From the NCBI GenBank assembly GCA_015501055.1, contig JADNYV010000422.1, positions 1 to 30,206 of the forward strand: DNA of 30,206 bases, read 5' to 3'. Positions 1 to 9,584 of the stretch are shown piece by piece. Made by a program: the position numbers and the translations under genes. This stretch comes from Mucidula mucida (Eukaryota; Basidiomycota; Agaricomycetes; Agaricales; Physalacriaceae). Every line of letters starts with the position of its first letter. Position 1 is the first letter of the stretch. Below the pieces are notes generated by a model. That model searched no databases. It saw only the letters and a program-made list of their open reading frames with translations, and was not told the DNA's origin.

Positions 1-389
1 CTTTCCCGGTTTCAGTTTGTCCCGCCATCCCGCCGTTGCCGAGCCTTATGGTTGGGAAGGCGCTGTCACACATTGACCACATGATGTGGTCACTTGTGGA
101 CTGCGCCTACCTTAACAGATTCAACTGGCACAGGCTGACAACGTCTTTTAGATTACAACTGTCTTAAATCCATTATGGTTCTAGTACACTATATTATCTC
201 ATCATTTATAGGTCATGACAGTCATTTTACAATGCCTATTAAATTGAGACTTGCATCTATTATGCTTTCAAAGACTTGACTAGAGTATATTACTATTGGT
301 AGTGCTCTAACTAGAATCAACTTGAAGAACGGTACAAGAATCTTCCATGACAATTGGGGACTCATTTTGTCCGTCTTAAAGGAACATAC

Positions 390-637
390 TACTGTAGCGT
401 TTCGACCGCAAATTCACATAACGGGTCACGGGGGTCTTTGAAGTGAAGCTATATATACATCATAACGGGTCACGGACCACTTTGGTCAGGCACGAGCCTC
501 CAAATAAGGAAATTTCAGGTCCCGCTATAAGCGGAACTGTCCAAAAAAGGCAATTTAAGGGTCTGTGAAGCTGTTCGCTGTAACTTCAGACCATAATGGG
601 TCACAGGCTGTGAAGTTACGGTTGAAACGCTACAGTA
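390..637. mobile_element. MITE-like element with 29-bp terminal inverted repeats
   Basis: The left end (390-418, starting TACTGTAGCGTTTC) and the reverse complement of the right end (609-637) match at 26 of 29 positions. A TA dinucleotide lies at each outer edge (390-391 and 636-637), which fits a TA target duplication of the Tc1/mariner superfamily; the core element would then be 392-635. The interior has no open frame. It carries a 15-base motif, CATAACGGGTCACGG, at 417-431 and 461-475, with a diverged copy at 592-606. Short, non-coding and TIR-bounded means MITE-like; the transposase family is inferred only from the TA and is not certain. Confidence 0.8.
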
Positions 638-689
638 CTTGCATCATAGGTTGAGTAGCACTTGTATCACATAAAAAACATGAATCACA

Positions 690-1063
690 AACAAAGCACC
701 AACATTCACATCAAAACAAGGATCCACACTCTCAAATACTTAGATAAATTTCTGGGGCCTACTTGCAAGTAAGTACATTTCCATTTCTTTGTCATGCCTC
801 AAGGTTGCCAACAGTCATCGGCCTCAAACGCAAGCGGCGAAGGATCTCATCAACAAACATCTCTATCCTCTCCGCTACAAGCGGCAGATTGGAACCCCTC
901 CTGGTGAGGCGCAATGGTATCCATTGTCTAACTCCATCCGACAACCTAAAGAGTACCCAAGGCTCGTTTCTCATTCTCTATCGCACCTTTATGCCCCTTT
1001 GTCAGGACATATGCACCCAGTCCATGTCCCGGCACTACGTTCTATCTGCTTGCCCACCCGGGG
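690..1063 (+). pseudogene. Copy A of a three-copy unrecognised gene family (5' fragment)
   Basis: Bases 690-1063 match, in opposite orientation, the 5' part of copies B (2095-1063) and C (19000-17945), including sequence upstream of the start. The predicted start is ATG at 794, in the shared context CATG(C/T)C(C/T)CAAGGTT. The N terminus is rich in Q and S (MPQGCQQSSASN...) and reaches a motif shared with copy C (DWNPSW), where a TGA follows. Further downstream a different frame continues the family motif HPVHVP and an ICLPTR segment, so the copy is frameshifted. Homology stops at about 1063, where the tail of copy B begins in the opposite direction. Function unknown; it is too decayed to be expressed as an intact protein. 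Confidence 0.6.
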
Positions 1064-2095
1064 AGACGGCGGGGTCGCATTGCAGACGGAGTTGTCTACC
1101 TTCTACAAAGAGTGTAGGACTCAGTCCCACAAGGAGCAAGGAATATATCTGCTCCGTCTCCTCGACATGTAGATCATCCATCATGATCATCACGCTCAAC
1201 GATAATAGTCGGTCGCTGACAGCAATGACAAGTTCGATGTCTGCATTCAAACTTGAGTCTGAACCATCAAGATACATGCACGAGGTCGAGGTGTCATCGC
1301 GAGCTGAGAAGGAGAGGCGTAGAGGTGATGTGGTACCGGAGACGTTTGTCCTAACGAGCTTCGTGATTATGAGGCAACGCCATTTGCGTAGCGCCGGGCG
1401 CGGCGTGAGCGAGAAGCTGCATTGTACGAGGCGGACCTCCGAAGACAAAAATCGTCGTCAGAAGTAGCGCCACTTACGCCGAGAAGGCGTCCACTGACGC
1501 CACTTTCCGTCAGGACAAGAAGGGTACCGCCATAGAACCTTCTGCAATACACAGAATCAGTGAGGCAGTGCCAATGGTCCGAAGTTCTAGTAGAGGATGT
1601 CGATTGAATGGCACATGGACCCGCCACATGAGACCCCGGTCAAGGAGTGGCGGGAAACAGTGGGCTGGGAGAATATGCCTCAACCCATGGCGGGGGGACA
1701 GGTAAGGACACCAAGAAGCCAGCAATGGGTAACCTTTAGGCCAAGCGAAGTCAGACAATGGTCTAGCATTAATGCCACAATAAACGCACCAGGAGCGGTC
1801 CCAATCTGTGCCTTGTAGCCAAGATGATAGAGATGTTCATCGAGGAAAGCCTTGGCCGCTTGTGCTGGATGCCAATGACCGGTGGCAACCTTGGGACATG
1901 ACAAAGAAATGGAAAGAGACAAACGTACTTGCGAGAAGGCCAAGAGAAGGCCCAGATATTTATATGATTGGGAGCGTGGGAGTGTGCATCCTTTTGTTTT
2001 GATGTGAATCAACACAAGGATCATGCGGTGTCGGCGCCGCGCGCCTATTGGTGGTTTTCCAGTGATGGAGAGCCAAAGGCGGAAGAGAATGGAAG
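1063..2095 (-). pseudogene. Copy B of the three-copy unrecognised gene family
   Basis: Reads leftward from ATG at 1899 (MSQGCHRS...). The homology to copy C begins upstream of the start, to about 2095, so the promoter region was copied too. Recognisable blocks in order: Q/S-rich N terminus; a block containing WCVYCGINARPLSDFAWPKG and GLRHILPAH; a block around SLILC; then a well-preserved C-terminal block (1448-1063) with MYLDGSDSS and MMDDLHVE. The blocks fall in different frames, with a stop after residue 20, so this is a pseudogene unless several introns are missed. The C-terminal block has the look of the leucine-rich, F-box-associated hypothetical proteins common in agaricomycetes, but no F-box is legible; that resemblance is a guess. 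Homology to copy C ends near an exon border (LPAVQ in copy C). Confidence 0.55.
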
Positions 2096-2099
2096 GCTC

Positions 2100-2700
2100 T
2101 GGTACAACGTTTAGTGGGCTATACAGGATCTGTTTTGAATCTAGGAAGGCATGAAGTGTGGCACATTGATGATTGACACTTATGCATATTTCTAGAACAA
2201 CGTATCATCTACTCATTCAGAGGTCTATAATCATTGGCCATATTTGATTTAGAAGCATCACTATCGACCATAGTATGTCAGTACACGTAGTACAGTACTT
2301 GGTCGTAAATGAAATGCGTCTTTCTCCACACAGCACGGTGTATGTCGCCGACTTGACGCGAGGAACCCGTATCGTGCAAGCGAAGCTCAAGAATACGCAG
2401 GGAGTACACCCTGTTGATGAGTCAGTGCGAGAGGCGAAAGAAGAAAACAGAAACTCACGAGCACTGATCACCAGAATAGTTTCGACGATTCATCGTCACC
2501 CTTGTCCTTACACCTTTCCTTGGGGCACATTCGTCCTCGATGGTAGCGGTTTATTCTTGCCGCCCTCAGCCACGTCGGGTTCTGGTGGTCGTCTCAGCAT
2601 CAAGCACCGCTACCTGGCAACCCGCTCCCTTGTCGGGCTTCAAGAAACGTGACACGCACAGCAGCTGCCTAGACATCTTCCCATTCAAGGAAGTCTGAGG
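2100..2700. other. No recognisable gene
   Basis: Open frames of up to 125 codons exist here (for example 2275-2652 on the plus strand), but their translations show no motif, the start contexts are poor, and I see no homology to other parts of the window. I would not annotate a gene. Confidence 0.5.
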
Positions 2701-2715
2701 CACTCTCCCGGAGTC

Positions 2716-3560
2716 CGCTCAACCGCAAACGGTAGGTGCCATATGGATAGTTGTGAAAACCGCCCTTCTCCCTGAATTAAGCTTCCGACGACGGGATGCT
2801 GCCGCGCTAGGTCGCTCAAGCGCTGTGTGGGGTCGCGCTTTTGAAGCCGTGAGCCTGAATTGTGGAACGCAGTGGGGAACGGCCGAGTGCTGCATTTCGG
2901 GAAATAGAGGAGAGGCTTGCGCGGAAGCCTCAGTTGCCGCTGCAGCCTGCTTATTCTCTTCCTTCGACTGTCACTTCTCCTGCACATTCGAGCCGCTACA
3001 ATCTTGTTGAAGCCGCCCCGTGCGGCTATCGCTGGCATCTGCCGTCCCGAATTGGTGTTCGGTACGAGAATAGTCGGTCCACGAGGAAGGTAAGTTCAAT
3101 TGGGAGGATGAAAGATTTGATCGCGTCGTTTCCATGAATTGTGCAGCCATCCAAGGATCAGACACCAGAACCATGTTCTCCGGGACGTTCCTGGAAGCCT
3201 CGCTACGTCGCCCACCCTGGCCGTCAATAGTCTCCTTCAGAACCTGTTAACGAGTCAATATGCGGGAGACTAATAAAAAACAAAGACTGACGATTGCTGA
3301 CCCCGACACCACTAATTCAGCCTCACTCGTAAGTATTTTCAGTCGTGCTCGCTCGTATCAGCGTGTGTGTCACGGGAAAGGAGGATACAGCGTTGACCAG
3401 CTCTGCACGCGCAGCACTATAGACATCTTCACGTTCAAAGACGGCGTCCAGCCTCAATCGTAGGAGAGAGTCGTGCTGGAATGAAAGGGGATCCTCATGC
3501 TTTGGCGTTGAGGGCGGATTCAGCGATATCGGTGTGGATTGGAGAGAAATTTATGGCGTA
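2716..3560 (-). pseudogene. Unrecognised spliced pseudogene, partly duplicated at 23.1 kb
   Basis: Two exon-like stretches read leftward. The first (about 3550-3340) contains SLLRLRLDAVFEREDVYSAA and ends near a GTGAGG donor. The second starts after an AACAG acceptor at 3244-3248 and reads VLKETIDGQGGRRSEASRN, then SEASRNVPENMVLVSDPW, then a hydrophilic S/T/Q-rich tail. The frame is stopped by a single TGA just after GSNVQEK (about 2971) and then stays open for another 85 or so codons to 2716 (QSKEENKQAAAATEASAQAS). The exon phases across the intron do not match, so at least one indel is likely. The part 2750-3030 is diverged but alignable to 23085-23345. Composition suggests a disordered, possibly regulatory protein; I do not recognise it. 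Confidence 0.45.
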
Positions 3561-3564
3561 AGAG

Positions 3565-4165
3565 TTGGTCTGAATGGGTGGACCTAAAACGACGGGCGAT
3601 CCTGGACACATCATTTTGGGATGGACGGCTCGCGGACGTCCTGCCTAGCTAGATGATTCAGGCGCTAAAGGATGTTGACAACCGTCCTGAGCGTGACGGG
3701 TTTGCGCGTGGGTTTTGACTCTGGCGGAGAGCAGGAGGAAAGAGAAGGAGAACTGTAGATGAGGAGGCTTGCCAACTGCCGCTGAGGCCTCCGAGATGGC
3801 TTTCTGTTCCTTCTGCGTATTCCGACCTGTCGCGATCTATATCTCGTTCAATCTAAATACACGCCTATCTTACAGAGAGACGCACCCCACGAGACATGAA
3901 TCAGGGGCTATAACAGGCTTCGCGTCCAGTGTTTCCGTCCACGTCCAATTCGCGATAATTCTCAGCCATCCAAGTCCTCCTCCAGATCCCGTGCATTCGG
4001 CGAGTACGACGATGGGACTAACAAAGTACGCCGCATGATACTCCCAGAGGACATTCACCAGACCAGTTGCTGCTCTCGAGTGCTCATCTTCCCGTGTGCT
4101 CCTCTTGCCGTATGGTCCTTCTTGCTTGTGCGGGTATCGATCGCGTCTTCACCGATAGTGAGCAA
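3565..4165. other. No recognisable gene
   Basis: Only short open frames with no motif. No repeat shared with the rest of the window was noticed in this stretch. Confidence 0.5.
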
Positions 4166-4167
4166 CC

Positions 4168-4313
4168 GAAGCGGGCTTTGGTACCTAGGATAGGTCGGTC
4201 ATGTCGGTATGCCGCTCAGAGGACGTCAAGGACGCGAGAAGAATGAAAAGATTTGATAGCTGATGATAGTCGTCGGTGAACAAGGCTTCCTAATCGAGAA
4301 TCCTTGCATTCAA
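4168..4313. repeat. Dispersed repeat E, copy 1
   Basis: Aligns in the same orientation with 21767-21905. Shared stretches include AAGCGGGCTT near the left end, then CAGAG.ACGTC.A..ACGCG, then TAGCTGATGATGGT and CAAGGCTTCCTAAT. The right end abuts the broken end of the dioxygenase relic (about 4310), so the repeat, or a rearrangement that used it, removed the 3' half of that gene. Confidence 0.65.
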
Positions 4314-4935
4314 CCATGTGTGCGTCTTCAGTATGGTATGGCCCAAGAACGGTATTCTCTGTGGCGTTGGGCGGCTTGACGTTGTTCATGGAATCGACCA
4401 GAGCCGAAACGCCCAGCGTGTCCGAGAGCAGGATGAACTCTACGGTGGGCATGTTATGCATGGGTGATACCGAGGACTCGTCGCAACACACCTTGACGGA
4501 TGTCGGTACATTTTTGACCAGTTTCGGTGAGGAAGTGGATCGCGGTCCTATCAAAATGAGTGATAATAACATTGATTGGCGGAAAGGACAAACATCCAAT
4601 CTTCAGTCGTCAGGGACGTTTCTCTAACGAAATCGTGCAGGTGAGTGACCTGGCCGAGCGTCAAATATAACGAACTAAGAATAATCTGCCGGACGTACTA
4701 AGCTCTTGAAAATAAACTTCATTCGCTCGTCCTGGCTTGTATCCGGTGAGTGAATGATACATCACAAGATTTCCGCCACACAGTTCGCATTGACTGCATT
4801 GACATTCTCCGTAATCGTCTCAGTGGTCATATCCATCATCTCTGGCAAATTGGAGAGATCGACGTTGAACTGCTGCGTGACCTTTTTCGCAGCGGCCAGA
4901 AGGGGATTGGCATCCGTACTGAGCTTTGAGGACAT
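4310..4935 (-). pseudogene. 5' half of an intradiol ring-cleavage dioxygenase (hydroxyquinol 1,2-dioxygenase type)
   Basis: Five exons with canonical borders read leftward: 4935-4780, 4731-4699, 4649-4594, 4547-4492 and 4439-about 4310; introns of 46-52 nt join them in frame. The translation starts MSSKLSTDANPLL and carries the dioxygenase N-terminal helical domain: TTETITENVNAVNANC, VTHLHDFVRETSLTTEDWM, AIHFLTETGQKCTDIRQ, EFILLSDTLGVSALVDSMNN, then the ENTVLGPYHTE turn that precedes the catalytic beta-domain. Enzymes of this family open hydroxyquinol or catechol rings with non-haem Fe(III). The Tyr and His iron ligands lie in the C-terminal domain, which is absent: after HTEDAHMV the sequence runs into repeat E. 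All visible exons are undamaged, so truncation is the main lesion and is probably fairly recent. No activity is possible from this fragment. Confidence 0.88.
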
Positions 4936-4939
4936 GGGT

Positions 4940-5250
4940 GCCAGTAGGGGTGGTTAAGAAGCAAAGCGTGCTGGTGAGATCGTCTGAGAACGCAATGCCT
5001 TTATTGGGAACGCGGTGGTCTGCTGCCACTTTCCGCATGGGGGAGCACCACGAGAGTTAAACGACATTATACATGGAGGATGCGAGAATAATGCTGACTG
5101 CCAGGCAGTTATATTTGGGAAGGTAAAACGCACGCATCCCAAAATTGGCCGCGTCGCGTCACAGTTGGCAATTCCGAAGCAGAAAGAAGAGGAGAGAGGT
5201 GATGCCGTTTAGTAGACAATTTACTTTGTTCGGATCAGGTTTCCCTATTC
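4940..5250. other. Upstream region of the dioxygenase relic; no other gene seen
   Basis: Small frames on both strands show no motif. This stretch would hold the former promoter of the dioxygenase, but no convincing TATA box stands at the expected distance. Confidence 0.4.
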
Positions 5251-5252
5251 AT

Positions 5253-5362
5253 AGTAACTGATAGTTCGCGTCCAAGGTGGGCAAGGAACCAAAAGACAGG
5301 CTCTCGATTTGTCACTGATCGGCAATCCCGGGCCGCATTTGGAACTCGATCACGTTCAGCGC
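5253..5362. repeat. Dispersed repeat B, copy 1
   Basis: Shares TGATAGTTCG and then GATCGGCAATCCCGGGCCGC followed by an AACTCGATCACGTTCA stretch with 13332-13412, in the same orientation. Outside this core the two loci do not align by eye. Nature unknown. Confidence 0.6.
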
Positions 5363-5515
5363 CTCTTGTCCCTTTCTACTACTAGTCCAGGACCTTTTCT
5401 ATACTACCACGAAGGTTGATGCCAGCACGCGCTCAAGCAATATGTGAATCCTCAAGACGAGGAGCTGCGTCGCACGCATGCTGTCCTTGCCATACTTAAC
5501 CTCTCGTAGTTTGGA

Positions 5516-6560
5516 GCGTTTTTCCTTCTTGGGGCATCACTCCTCCGTTCGTCGTTTTTCACAGCGTTCGCCCTTTTCTGTTTCCGGAAGCATTTCACGG
5601 TCACATTCGACCAGCCTGTCTGTCCTCTAGGAAGAATCCGTTAAATGCTGAAGCCACCAGGAGTTACTCACATTCAATCTGTGTAGCTTCTCGACGAGCT
5701 TCACCATAATGGGGACACACCGGAACACAAGCTTTACAAGGCTGGAGTGACGAGTCTCTCTGTGACAAATGCAAAGGCCTTGAGAACAGCAAAACAAAGT
5801 GCGATATGATGGCCACACAATGACCACAGGATCTGTACGACTGTTCAAAATCCTAGTCTTCCTAGAAGCCATGAAGAGAACGACAACCGTGACCAACCCC
5901 GGCTGTTCATTCCCTACTTCAACTCTATTCCTTCGACGGGCTCGACTGCGACTTTCGGGGGCCTGTTGGGGGCGCAGCTCAAAATCCATGAAAACAATCA
6001 GCAAAGCACATATTCTAGGAAGGTCTTCAGTTGATACAAAAAGGGACATGCTTTTAATTTTATAACTTACTCGTCCAAGCGCTGTAGCCCTGTGGTGCGG
6101 ATGGCGGACATGGTCGTCGTTCCTCTACGGTTGTCCTTAGTCTTTAAATTGTTAAAGTACAAGCAGAGCAAGTAGTTTGTGCCGATTCCTGCAGCAAAGG
6201 TAAACTCTAAGCTGCAACTTCCGGCAGGCGCAAGTCAAAGTCCCTGCGAAAACAATCCACAAAAAACTTCATCATCTGTCTTAGAGATTCAGGAGCTGCC
6301 TGCAGTTCCCTAACTTCCCTGGGTGCACCTTCTGGTAGCATGCCTTGTTCACACCTGTCGCATTGGACCAAAGTCCTTTGACCAAACACTACACGGGGTT
6401 GGCCAAACCCCGTTGGCGCTGATTCTACCTGTCAAAGACATTTGGGGTATGATCCGGTCATGCGCCTTCTTGGTGCCACCCAGGGATACTCCTCTTATAC
6501 AAGCAAGGAGTACCATACTAGTCTATGTCTTGGAACAAAGGGGTGTTGACTGTCATGCAT
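5516..6560 (-). repeat. Repeat unit D, copy 1 (decayed multi-copy gene, minus-strand sense)
   Basis: Three blocks here are collinear with 19866-20960: 5516-5860, about 5930-5965, and 6280-6500. The last block recurs at 9585-9880 and, inverted, at 10480-10750. On the minus strand a reading conserved between copies begins about 6520 (VLLACIRGVSLGGTKKAHDR, then IIPQMSLTGRI), shifts frame, and continues as LVQCDRC, LPEGAPREVRELQAAP and a KFFVDCFRRDFDL segment; further left PIMVKLVEKLHRLNV corresponds to AMVELIKILGKVNVA in copy 2. Amino-acid similarity persists across diverged copies, which suggests coding sequence rather than a structural repeat. I do not recognise the protein; a transposon-borne gene is possible. 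Frameshifts mean this copy is not expressed intact. Confidence 0.55.
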
Positions 6561-6564
6561 TCAT

Positions 6565-7055
6565 CTTGAAGTACAGTGTATGAATGAACCAAAGCGGAGT
6601 CCTGTATGCACGATAGCCCGGCACAACATGAAATAGATCAAGAATATGATACATCAACAACAGAAAGGCGGAAAATGTGTAGTACAATATGTTATTGGGA
6701 GTAGAAATTGTTCTCAAGCATTTGGTAGTATTGATGGATATGCATTATGGAAGCAAACTGACCTTCTTCGCCGACTTGGACCTTGCAAGTGTTGTTGGAC
6801 GAGCGCCGCCCGATACCTAGAACCAGCATCAGCATCAATGCACTATTGGTGTGTGACGATATTTGCCTTGGAGGTAGATGCAGCCAAAGTGGTTTTATTC
6901 AAAGGGTCCTAAGAACAAAAAGCCAGTTAGAGAGCATCAAAAGAACATCACCGCATTGACATGCCTTTCTTGATGCATCATCAGCACTTACACCACCGCG
7001 TTGAGGCCCAGTCGCAACTTGCTTCTTGTGCTGCCATCCGGGGAGCCGACGACCG
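6565..7055. other. No recognisable gene
   Basis: Contains a plus-strand open frame of 88 codons (6646-6912) without motif or homolog in the window. I see no RNA gene or repeat. Confidence 0.4.
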
Positions 7056-7057
7056 GA

Positions 7058-7985
7058 CTATATGTGATTCGACAGTGAGAGAAAGAGACAAGGCACGCCT
7101 TGACTAACATGTGTCTCTTTTATTGAGTGCGCAAGCACAGTCTTCACCTTTTTTCCAGACACATCCTGCTGCGAGTGCTCCTCCATATGCTTCCTATTTG
7201 GGTCTGGGGAGAGCTGTAAGAAACCGTATTGAAGACGGTCATCCATATCAAGGAAGGCGGATGCAGGCATGGCGGAAGACTCTTAAAAGACTTTTTCCAT
7301 CTACGTGGGGGTAAGTTGATTTAGAAACAATATGAGAAGACGCACCCTCTTGGAACGTGGGCTGGTCATAATAGTGGCGCGCTCCTGGATTGACGCGCTG
7401 CCTCCTACCTAGAGAACGGTTGGTGCCAGACAAAAGGCACATAAAAGCAGACTTACGGTTGGTCTATCAATGACTGACCCAGACGGCGATGCAGTCTCAA
7501 CCTGTGCGAGTCGGAAACAAAAAGGCAATGCTGAGAGATATTCCTACCGGCTTGATGGGAAGAGTATCTATTGCCTAGAAGGAAATTAGCAAGATTGGCT
7601 GACAATATTATTTGACGACTCACTGGAGTAGGAGGCCAGCCAGAGTTTCTCAATGCTGCAGTAAAGGCATCAGTCACAGATGGCGTGGGCAAGATGGTCG
7701 AGCGCACCTGTGATAGTGTCCAAGAAGAAACCCTCAGTTTCATGGTCATTTGCAGTGTCCAAGTGTTGAATAGATTTGTCGCTCTCCGCGAGACGCTCCC
7801 GCTCTTCCCTCAACGCCAGCAAGAGCGCGCTCAATGAGATCTGTCAACTCTTGGGTGATGGTGGCCAGCTCGGCTTCAAGAGCTGCGCGCTCTGTGTCGG
7901 TGACGGTCTGCTTGCTGTTCAGCTCTTTCAGGCGGGCAAAGAGGGCGCGTGCACTAGCAATGAGCTGCTGAACGTAGTGCACCAT
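7058..7985 (-). CDS. Unrecognised multi-exon gene with N-terminal coiled coil (possible frameshift)
   Basis: ATG at 7985 starts MVHYVQQLIASARALFARLK, then a charged heptad-like region (TERAALEAELATITQELTDL), predicted coiled coil. Near 7810-7830 the open frame runs on to a TGA, but another frame continues the helix as LLALREERERLAESDKSIQH, so a 1-2 nt indel is likely. Downstream a Pro/Ser/Thr-rich region (PTPSVTDAFTAALRNSGWPP) is joined by small introns with clean borders: GTGAGT...TTCTAG (about 7622-7572), GTAGGA...CACAG (about 7548-7505) and GTAAGT...TCTAG (about 7458-7410); these join PAIDTLPIKP, VETASPSGSVIDRPT and VGGSASIQERATIMTSPR. The last exon probably holds AMPASAFLDMDDRLQYGFLQ and ends at 7058. 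The structure argues for a real gene; whether it is still intact is unclear. Function unknown. Confidence 0.45.
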
Positions 7986-8023
7986 AATGGTTGAGAGCAA
8001 CAAAGGGGGATCCGGACAGGCGG

Positions 8024-8031
8024 TATTTATA
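8024..8031 (-). promoter_or_regulatory. TATA box for the gene starting at 7985
   Basis: TATAAATA read leftward, 39 bases before the ATG at 7985. The close spacing implies a very short 5' leader or a downstream start codon. Confidence 0.5.
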
Positions 8032-8124
8032 CTCCGTGCGCCACAAGGACTAGTTAAAATTCGCACGCTCTCGCTATGCCCGATTCGCATTCAAGTCGCG
8101 TCAAATTTTGCGTTGACATGATGG

Positions 8125-8654
8125 TGTTATGAATCGCCATATTTTCACATTTTCACATCTTATCATATCTTATCGGGGGCCTTGTCTTATTAACCAACGG
8201 ACTGTTTCATCATTTGTTTCGTCACTGATCATACTCCTTTTCATTACCGAAGCCGTACTTATGTCGGACACACGCCCAACACATGGATGACGTCATACAT
8301 GCCGACACCTCATGGACTTCCTATTGTATACACACCACCGACACTCGTAGCACACATGGTCGTTTCAGTATTATTACTTACATGCAGTTACCACTCGTAT
8401 TTAATGGTTTCACGGACTAGTAGCATACAACACTGGGTCAAGGGTGTGGAGTTAACCCTAGCGGAAACATGTATGGACAAGGAGTCCCAAACACAGACTT
8501 ACTAGTATATAAGCAGTAGCGTAGCATTGTTGTACTTTAGTTCCGATCTCGTTTATACACCTGGCCTAGCCTAGTCTTACGAACGCAAACACTTTCTTCC
8601 TTAGTTCTTGCTGTGGTACCTGGTTGAGTCTTGTGGCTTAGTCAGTCGCTAACA
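8125..8654 (+). mobile_element. Solo LTR of a Ty3/gypsy chromovirus
   Basis: A 530-bp sequence starting TGTTATGAATCGCC and ending GTCGCTAACA (TG...CA ends). It aligns over its whole length with the 3' LTR at 25990-26512, which lies on the opposite strand. It is flanked by a perfect 5-bp target duplication, GATGG at 8120-8124 and 8655-8659. No internal retrotransposon sequence remains, so it arose by LTR-LTR recombination. It lies between two divergent genes. Confidence 0.95.
8506..8512 (+). promoter_or_regulatory. TATA box within the solo LTR
   Basis: TATATAA followed by GCAGTAGC, conserved in the 3' LTR at the matching place. This is the probable LTR promoter and points toward the gene at 8656. 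Confidence 0.6.
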
Positions 8655-8655
8655 G

Positions 8656-9373
8656 ATGGTAAGTAAGAGGAAAGCCTGAAAGGCGTAACCCTGCATCAAT
8701 TCTGCTTCCACTCATCAGTACGCTGGCCAAACGCTGGCCCATACTGGCGTGAAAATTTGCATCTGTTTACTTGCCTCTTGTTGTCGTCTATCCACAATGC
8801 CTCCCAAACGCACCTACACCAAATCATTCCTCAATCACTTGGAAGATACTTTTCTTTGGCTCAACACCGCCTGTGAGGCCAAGGACCAAATCATAGAAGA
8901 CAAGAAGATTGCAAACAGCCGCTGGAAACGCCGGCGCGCAAACATTCAAGAGGGCCTGGCCGGTACTATCTTTGCACATCGCCTTTGTCTATTTCATCTC
9001 TCCATCCATATAGTCCCTTGTTACACCGTTCAAACCTCCGCTCCTGCTGTTCCATTGTGAGTCCAAGTATCTCTAGTCTACTCAGTCTGTTCATCTCGCA
9101 TGCAGCCCAAAGATGATTCCAGACTCCTGCTGTACGCAATTATTTGCTTTGTGTCAGTCGCATCTCATGGTACTCATAGCCTTGCCGCCACAAAATCCTG
9201 CTCTCGTCATGGGTGTCTTACTTAAGGACAATATAGGCGCAGAACATTTTAAGGTGGACCCGGCAAGGTTTAGCAAGAAAACCAGTCTAACGTCTCTCAA
9301 AGACAAAAGCAAGACAGAGAACAGCACATTTAATCTAACTATTTTCACGCTTTTCTCTGATGTTTCCCTTTAG
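8656..9373 (+). CDS. Small unrecognised spliced protein, about 185 aa, starting at the LTR edge
   Basis: An exon model with canonical borders keeps one frame throughout: ATG 8656-8658, intron 8659-8718 (GTAAGT...TCATCAG), exon 8719-8962, optional intron 8963-9013 (51 nt, frame-neutral), exon 9014-9056, intron 9057-9105 (GTGAGT...TGCAG), exon 9106-9373. The product begins MYAGQTLAHTGVKICICLLA; a basic segment follows (MPPKRTYTKSFLNHLEDTF ... SRWKRRRANIQ), then a C-terminal part with MGVLLKDNIGAEHFKVDPA. If the first exon is not used, ATG 8797 (MPPKRTY) gives 158 aa. The first codon and splice donor come from the target duplication of the solo LTR. No domain recognised; that three exons stay in frame is the main support. 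Confidence 0.5.
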
Positions 9374-9584
9374 TACCGCCTTTACGGACTTGCATCAGCT
9401 CCATCTTCTCTAAATAAGCTCAGCTGCCTTGCATCACTGTATCTTCAAGTTTCTTTGCGGATCACACTGTACTACTATTGACCACTCTTTTTCCACCTGT
9501 ATCCTATCCAACTACCTTGAATGGCATTCTCTTCTCCTAGCCTGAATCGGAGCAAGACCTCACCCCAAAGCTGATTTTTGAAGG

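Noticed and set aside
763..1467. 234-codon plus-strand frame spanning the A/B junction
   Set aside because: It crosses the junction of two oppositely oriented pseudogene copies and does not follow the family reading on either side.
2275..2652. 125-codon plus-strand open frame
   Set aside because: Ordinary composition, no motif, no splice context, no homology inside the window.
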